Assembly (NCBI GenBank): GCA_008704415.1
Contig: VXIS01000107.1
Span: 62,001 to 126,000 of the forward strand
DNA: 64,000 bases
Source of the DNA: Sphaerosporella brunnea
Taxonomy: Eukaryota > Ascomycota > Pezizomycetes > Pezizales > Pyronemataceae
Direction: 5' to 3'
The notes beneath the pieces were generated by a model. It saw nothing but the letters and a program-made list of their open reading frames with translations, made no database searches and was not told the origin of the DNA. The translations under genes and the position numbers were made by a program. This document shows positions 58,554 through 64,000 of the stretch, in pieces (within the stretch, counting starts at the first letter, position 1; each line of letters starts with the position of its first letter).

Positions 58554-60825
58554 CTACTGCGGCAGGGACCCAGCTTGACTGGCGATTTTCCATGGCGTAG
58601 TGAGATCTTTTCTCCGTATCAATCCACCAGTGAAGATGAACTGTGGCGGTGTTAACCATGTCGTTCCTACATCACCAGGGTCCGGGGTACATACCGTAGG
58701 AACTGCGGTAAAGGCACACATCAGACCTAAAGAAAAACATTAGCCAGCAGAAGATAATTTAGGGAGAAGAGGGAGTTTACCAAGGACAAGCGTCACCGCA
58801 TTCCAACCCACATTCTCCTTCAAGAACCCAGCTACACCAAGTATATCAGTAACAATCCATCAAATCAAGAAAAAAGAACCCACCCAGCAATGGCCCTACC
58901 AGCGAGCCGCCCGCAAATGCAATATTGCAAAGACTGTACTATGTCCCCGTCAGCCACAGTCTCCTACAATCACATCATCCTGATCATCAAAACTCACCGC
59001 CTGTGCAAACGCCCCATTTTTTCCAAACCTTCCCGGTTTCTTCGCCTCCAGATCTCGGACCACATTCGTGATCTCTGCCATAACTGGCGGCATAACCCCT
59101 GCAAGCCCCGTCCCGCATAGTGCTAAAAGGGCACAAAAGAACACGACCTGGTTTAGGGTGTGTTTCCCTGGCAATCGAAGCATTATTAAGAACGGTACCA
59201 GAAAGATGAAGCCGGCGGTTGCGACTAGACGCGGCCCGTAGCGGTCGCTCATTTTGCCAACCAAAGGACCGAGAAATGATGGGATGATAATTGGCAGGAA
59301 GACCAATCTGCGGGTCTTTAGCTTCAGAATAGACAATTGTGGATGGATAGAAGCAACGTACCCTGCTCCCGTAGGTCCAAACCCAAAGTTATCTTTGATG
59401 TACATTGGAACCTGCAGCCGTGCGTGAGCATATTGGATATTGATGGAAACACATTGTGTCACTCACTGTGGTTTCAAACGAGGTAGACAACACAGCTTGC
59501 ATCAACGTTCCCCAGAGCGCGCTCAGGAGCCGAGGATAGCACAGTAACGTTACAATGGGCGGAAGCTTTTCTGTCCAACGCTGGGACGCTGCTGGCGTTG
59601 CTTGTGCTGGATCTAGGGACTGGCCGTTGGAGACCGGATCCCCAGATACCACTTCTTCGGGGTCGGCGTAGAGTTTCGCGGTTTTCTTCTCGATGACGAT
59701 GATCCGCAGGATGATATCGACGCCGATGAACGAAAAAGCCATTGCAAAAACTGAACAAATCCTCAGTACTAATGACAACAACTCATCTCCGGGCAATCTT
59801 ACCTGCAAAATAGCCACCGCTGACGATCCCACGTTAGCACAGTTCTCCAAAACCCAATATAAACTCACTTTTCATAAACTACGCCTCCCAGCAGGGGCGC
59901 CAGAAAAATCCCCAAGCTCATAGACATAGCCACGATACCCATCGCCTCCCCAACCTCATCCCTCCCAACCGTATCCACTAGCAACGCCAACCCAACCGTC
60001 CACACGATCGCCGCCGAAATCCCCTGGAACAGCCGTCCAACCACTAACACCGGAATACTGGAGCCAACACAAAGCATCACCGTTGAGCCGGCCAGGGTTG
60101 CAAGACCAGCCATGAAGGGTGCTTGCCTGCTGCTGGTGTGGTCTGCATATACATGCTGCTGTCAATATGAGTAAGCACGCTGCAAGACGGGGACTTGCCA
60201 GCGATGTAGCCGCACATCGGTGAGCCGACAAATAGGCCGGCGCCGTAGACGGCCAATAGTACCGATATCCTGACAGCTGTCAATGGAACTATTCGCCGAG
60301 CTGAGAATTGGGGAATACCATTTTTGAACAGCTGGTCACACGGAAGTCGTGAGATTCAGCCGGTAAGCATTGGGGGCGTGCATACTCTCAGCTGGGACAT
60401 TGGCCCTCTCCTGTAGTGCGAAGGGAAACACTGGAACAACCTACAGAACAAAAATGTCAGCGATCATATGCACTTTTGAACGATCTGATGACGAGCTATG
60501 ATGCCTGGCGTCTGTGCAAGCACTTTGAAGGGATTTCCAGCGAAAGACATATTATCCTGTGCATGACCAATACTGCATAGCGGAAAATGAATGAACGCAA
60601 GAGGCCGACCTACTAAGCCGTATAGAAAGATATCCTGGATATCGCCAAGTCAACAATGGTCCCTCAAATACTTCTCAAGTGCCAACAAACCGTGAAGACC
60701 GCCATCGCCACAACCGTAATGATAAATGACTTCCCGCTCCTAAACTTTAGAAATAGTGGTTTCTTTCTTCCTGTCCTTGCGCCATCCTCCGCCATCGGTG
60801 GGGGCACACTTTCTGAGGGCTCCAT
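58554..60825 (-). CDS. MFS transporter, DHA1/VMAT-like
   Basis: Major facilitator with about 12 predicted transmembrane helices, probably a proton-coupled exporter of drug-like or amine compounds. The spliced start is MEPSESVPPPMAEDGART with a basic cytosolic segment, then FIITVVAMAVFT-DIFLYGLV-VPVFPFALQERA across two introns. Later exons give VLLAVYGAGLFVGSPMCGYIA, RLFQGISAAIVWTVGLALLVD (the helix 4 motif region), GIFLAPLLGGVVYEK, a central cytosolic loop (EKKTAKLYADPEEVVSGDP), GKMSDRYGPRLVATAGFIFL (conserved loop between helices 8 and 9), and IAFAGGSLVGPLLAGFLKENVGWNAVTLVLG (written in parts here: IAFAGGSLVGPLL and FLKENVGWN). It ends IASQAGSLPQ. About nine short introns. Start could be 60870, 15 codons earlier. 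Substrate unknown. Confidence 0.83.
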
Positions 60826-61106
60826 TCGAAATCGTGGGACAGCTGGAGAAAAGTCTTGCCACAACTGCAAGGTAGGCTTTACGACGCCTGAAATTTATGT
60901 ATGTTCACACGGCGTGGGGAGAAAGTTTCCCCGGGTAAAGCCGACGGAGCTTGCATCCAACGAGTCGCCGGAGGCCGTGGACCCGCGCAGAGGAGGGATA
61001 CATAGAGTTCGGGAGCGCCCGTCATATCTCTGAAAATTCCAAAGAAACGCCCAACACCATTCCAAGAAAAAAAAAAAAAACGCGCCCTACAAACAAAAAC
61101 CGTCCG
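60826..61106. other. Intergenic, MFS promoter and DnaJ 3' region
   Basis: 281 bp with a 16-A run at about 61065-61080, next to the stop codon of the DnaJ gene. Confidence 0.4.
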
Positions 61107-62186
61107 CTATTTTGTCCCTCTCGCGCCCGCCGGCGCTCCCTGCCTTCGCCTCTGCAACGCTTTACCCAGAGCATCTCTAACTTCTGGATCATTCCTGACC
61201 TGATTCTCGACCAGCCACTCTCCAACCCTTCTCTCCACCCTCTTCATCACCGCAGCATCCTGCTCAAACGGCAGCAACTCCGTGTGCTGGATCATAGCAG
61301 CCTCCTTCTCCACAAATCCCGCCAATCCTACCAACTGTCCCAATCGCGCCTCGAGCGCCTGCGTCGCCGATGCCGCCGGATTATCCTTCATCAAGGACGG
61401 GCCCAGCTGGTTAAGTGCAATGAAAGAAGTGAGAGCAATCTTGCGAGCCAACTCGACCGCCTCAAATGCCAGCAGCGGCTTCACAAATGGGATATCCGGC
61501 AACACCGTGTAAGGGCGGCTCATAAGGGTGAGTTCGAACGTAGCCAGGGCGATGAAAACGTAGTATCGCCACCAGCGTCCCAGCTCGAACTTTCCCAGCA
61601 CGCTCAGTATCACGAGGACGATGAGGCTAAGAGCATAGGACGGGATCAGCGCCAGCACGCCGTGTTGAACGTAGTCGTAAAGCGTAGTGCAGTGTTTCCA
61701 TTCCAGGATGGCGGTGCCGAAGCGGTCGTATGCGAATCTGGTCGTCGAGTCGGACAGTGTGTCATAGGCCAGCTTCAACCTCACGAACTTCTCCGCCCCT
61801 TGGGCGCCGACTTTGTCCGGGTGGTAGAGCACTGTCAACCGCCGGAAACGTGATTTGAGCTCTTGAGGTGTAACGGTGTAGGGAACGGAGAGCAGGTCGT
61901 AGAAGTTGGGGGTTTGGATCAAGTTAAGGTATGCTTCGTAGATCGTGTAGAGAAGATAGAGAGAGACAACCAGTGCAAACACCCGTCTATGTGCGTGCAC
62001 ATATCGTGGCGTCCCCGGCTGGGGCATTGGGTCGCCGGCGCGAGTGATGATGCGGTACCACAAGTAAACTATCCAGGTTGAAGCCCACTGCTTTCTCTGT
62101 TAGCATGCTGATAGCTGGTGGAGGGGCTATCGCCTCACGTTGGGCAAGAAAGTCCACCCCAGAAAGGAGAGGACTGTGGAAGACAT
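61107..62186 (-). CDS. Membrane-anchored J-domain protein
   Basis: A J-domain co-chaperone that stimulates a Hsp70 ATPase. Spliced start MSSTVLSFLGWTFLPN joins QWASTWIVYLWYRIITRAG. A transmembrane segment follows (VFALVVSLYLLYTIYEAYL), then the J-domain (residues about 95-160: FYDLLSVPYTVTPQELKSRF, HPD in YHPDKVGAQGAEKF, and the KLAYDTLSDSTTRFAYDRFG end). Two more hydrophobic helices come next (IPSYALSLIVLVILSVLG and YYVFIALATFELTLM), before a C-terminal Arg-rich tail ending GARGTK. The HPD tripeptide is intact, so it should be active. Its membrane (ER or mitochondrial) cannot be told from sequence. It shares a 227-bp divergent upstream interval with RPA43. Confidence 0.85.
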
Positions 62187-62413
62187 GACTATGCCACCGC
62201 AGTACCAGAAGGAAGAACAAAGAGTGAGGACGAGGGCAAAATAACCTGGGAGCTTGTCTGTGGATGGAGAAGCGAGGACAGGTCGCATCCCCAGAACAAG
62301 GACAGGGCCATCTTAAAAGTGAAGGTCACGTGGAAATCTTCATTGTCGCACAACCGCTAAAAAATTATCCCCAGCTTCAACAACCACCTACACACAGAAC
62401 TACCAAAAACACC
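62187..62413. promoter_or_regulatory. Divergent promoter interval (DnaJ gene and RPA43)
   Basis: Only 227 bp separate the two start codons, so both promoters must lie here. I see no clear TATA box; a CACGTG-like ACGTGG lies near 62325. Longer upstream frames overlapping it (from 62264) are the leader of RPA43. Confidence 0.5.
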
Positions 62414-63277
62414 ATGGCGGAAAACACCCCTAAACCGAAAGACAAACATTCCAGCAAGCATAAGCACAAGCACAAGAGCAAAGACAAAGACCAATCGGCC
62501 ATCAAAAAGCGCAAGCGCCCTACCTCTCCCGACGCCGTTGAAGTCCCCAAAAAAGCTCGAATTGAAGTCGAGAAAATCAACAAGACCAATGGCGGATCGA
62601 AATCAGCAGCAGTCAACCCCTCCAACATTCCCTACCACCTGACAACCGTCTCCCTCTACCTTTCTCTTGCACCGCGATATTCCTACTATCCCGAAAAGAC
62701 CTTTTCACACTTGCTGGTGCGCAGCGCCAGCAGCGAGCAGGCTGCGCACCTGCGCAGTCTGTCGCCAATCACCGGCGTGCAGAAACACCACCTGGATCCG
62801 CTATTGATGACCTACTACGAGCCTGTCGACGGCGTTGTCATCGCGTACGACAACATCCGCTTCGAGAGCGAGTGCGGCCGCATCAACGCAGAGGCGCCGT
62901 ATCCGCACGTGTGGACCACTGTTGATCTGCTGGTCTGGCGCCCGCACAAGGGAATGGTTCTACAGGGCTATGTCAACCTCCAGAGCGCCTCTCACATTGG
63001 ATTGCTGGTCGACAACACGTGGAACGTGAGCATTCCGTTGGCGCGGATACCGGAGGGGTGGAAGTACACCGAGAGCGACGGCGCGGAAGAGATGGAGGTG
63101 GACGAAGCTGAAGAGACGGCGGCGACGGCAGAGGGCTCGTGGGTCAATGAGAAGGGAGAGAAGGTGGAGGGACAGCTGAAGTTCGAGGTGGAGTCGGTCA
63201 AGGCGGGAGGAAGCATCTTTATCATGGAGGGGAGTTTATTGAACCAGGGAAAGATCAAGAAAGCGGTGCTGCTGTGA
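62414..63277 (+). CDS. RPA43: RNA polymerase I subunit Rpa43
   Basis: Rpa43 (with Rpa14) forms the Pol I stalk that contacts initiation factor Rrn3. The 287-residue single-exon protein has a Lys/His-rich N-terminus (KDKHSSKHKHKHKSKDKD), a likely nuclear signal (KKRKRPTSP), then the Rpb7/A43-like N-domain (YHLTTVSLYLSLAPRYSYYP, HLDPLLMTYYEPVDGVVIAY). An OB/S1-type second domain follows (VDLLVWRPHKGMVLQGYVNL, SHIGLLVDNTWNVSIPLARI, GEKVEGQLKFEVESVKAGG). It ends KIKKAVLL, shorter than orthologues with an acidic C-tail. The ATG 62414 is preferred over in-frame 62264 because MAENTPKPKDKHS begins the typical charged tail and the upstream part lacks conservation-like features. Confidence 0.9.
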   Translation: MAENTPKPKDKHSSKHKHKHKSKDKDQSAIKKRKRPTSPDAVEVPKKARIEVEKINKTNGGSKSAAVNPSNIPYHLTTVSLYLSLAPRYSYYPEKTFSHLLVRSASSEQAAHLRSLSPITGVQKHHLDPLLMTYYEPVDGVVIAYDNIRFESECGRINAEAPYPHVWTTVDLLVWRPHKGMVLQGYVNLQSASHIGLLVDNTWNVSIPLARIPEGWKYTESDGAEEMEVDEAEETAATAEGSWVNEKGEKVEGQLKFEVESVKAGGSIFIMEGSLLNQGKIKKAVLL

Positions 63278-63679
63278 GTGGTTATGGGCTTAAAATGGGG
63301 TTATGGTAATGAATTGGTTGGGGTTTTTGTTTCTTTTTGTACATATCCGCATGCATGCGCTTGTCAACTTCAATTCCTCCCAGAGGACTCCCAATACTCG
63401 TGGGGTTTTACGTGCATAAACATAAGACGTACCTCGACCGTCCCCGTCCGCTCGAGGTTTGGGAAGATGAGTTATCAAGAGGATCGACGGACGCCCCACC
63501 CCCGCCAAATAACCCCAGGCAAGGGCACGTGGCAGTTAGGTCTGTCCGTCGCCTTAGCAACAACCGTGCTGTCTTAAAGCAACACGCACAACAGAGCCAC
63601 AAAGAAAAGCAACCTTCACCTCCATCACCATCACAACCGCGTTAAACATCACCAACAACAGGGCACGACACAACGGAAA
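63278..63679. other. Intergenic region between RPA43 and the E2 gene
   Basis: 402 bp holding the RPA43 3' end and the promoter of the E2 gene. Nothing else recognised. Confidence 0.5.
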
Positions 63680-64000
63680 ATGGCTGCGGACAGTGTCAAC
63701 AAACGGTTCGTTGCCTGCGCGCATCCCCCATCACCCTTGAGATCTCACTGCTAACCCACAGCCAGACTGCAGACTGAGCTCATGCAGCTCATGATGTCGT
63801 CGACTCCGGGCATCAGCGCGTTTCCTCAGGAAGGTAACCTGACCCGTTGGACCGGAACCATTAATGGCCCCGAGGGTACCCCGTATGAGGGCCTCACCTT
63901 CAAGTTGTCGCTCGAGTTTCCGAGCAACTACCCTATGTCTCCTCCGCTGGTGATGTTCACCACTCCCATGTTCCATCCGAACGTCGACATGGCTGGACGC
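63680..64000 (+). CDS. UBC11: Ubiquitin-conjugating enzyme E2, UBE2C/Ubc11 type (partial at window edge)
   Basis: UBE2C/Ubc11 is the E2 that works with the anaphase-promoting complex to ubiquitinate cyclins. Exon 1 gives MAADSVNKR; the intron runs to an AG before ACTGCAG. Exon 2 continues LQTELMQLMMSSTPGISAFP, LTRWTGTINGPEGTPYEGLT, FKLSLEFPSNYPMSPPLVMF and TTPMFHPNVDMAGR, where the window ends. The HPN motif and the ISAFP/LSLEFPS phrases fit UBE2C. The catalytic Cys, expected a few residues later, lies outside the window. Translation depends on using the second of two nearby AG acceptors (at about 63766), since the first would put a stop into the frame. Confidence 0.88.

Overview
The window is nuclear DNA of a filamentous ascomycete (Pezizomycotina). 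The evidence is the many short (about 45-70 bp) GT-AG introns, a six-HAMP group III hybrid histidine kinase, an ADIP/TinC-like protein, DMC1, a Gis2-type zinc-knuckle protein and an RNA polymerase II RPB2. I cannot name the species from the sequence alone.

Layout. Bases 1-11,400 are gene-poor. They hold short unrecognised reading frames, dispersed hairpin repeats, inverted and tandem repeats, and one intact-looking hAT-type MITE (9905-10166). The MITE sits exactly on the start codon of an unrecognised coiled-coil protein gene. From 11.4 to 30.1 kb come RRP7 (+), DMC1 (-), a GIS2-like gene (-), a 14-3-3 gene (-), the mitochondrial ATPase inhibitor IF1 (+) and the NIK1/Os-1 histidine kinase (-), separated by long low-complexity intergenic DNA. 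From 30.1 to 39.4 kb I find almost nothing protein-coding. That interval does contain a U6 snRNA gene (-, 37307-37403) whose 3' end and downstream B-box are duplicated as an inverted repeat. From 39.4 to 64 kb the DNA is gene-dense: tinC/ADIP with a TPKRR repeat array (+), a Rieske-AIF oxidoreductase (-), an SSH4-like SPRY/PPxY membrane adaptor (-), UCH37-type deubiquitinase (-), RPB2 (-), a GH16 wall enzyme (-), an MFS transporter (-), a DnaJ membrane protein (-), RPA43 (+) and the 5' part of a UBE2C/Ubc11-type E2 (+, cut by the window edge).

Most genes are housekeeping and independent, with no operon logic. Functional themes are ribosome and RNA production (RRP7, RPB2, RPA43, U6, GIS2), ubiquitin (UCH37, Ubc11, and the likely Rsp5 adaptor SSH4), cell cycle and meiosis (DMC1, tinC, Ubc11) and stress signalling (NIK1, 14-3-3). 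DnaJ and RPA43 are divergently transcribed from a 227-bp shared promoter interval. I found no new multi-gene system. The most unusual items are the start-codon-duplicating MITE, the 12-nt microexon in the GIS2-like gene, the U6 inverted duplication, the tandem CDK-site array in tinC, two stop-free in-frame introns inside the NIK1 HAMP array, and an unexpectedly open 3' end of the 14-3-3 gene.
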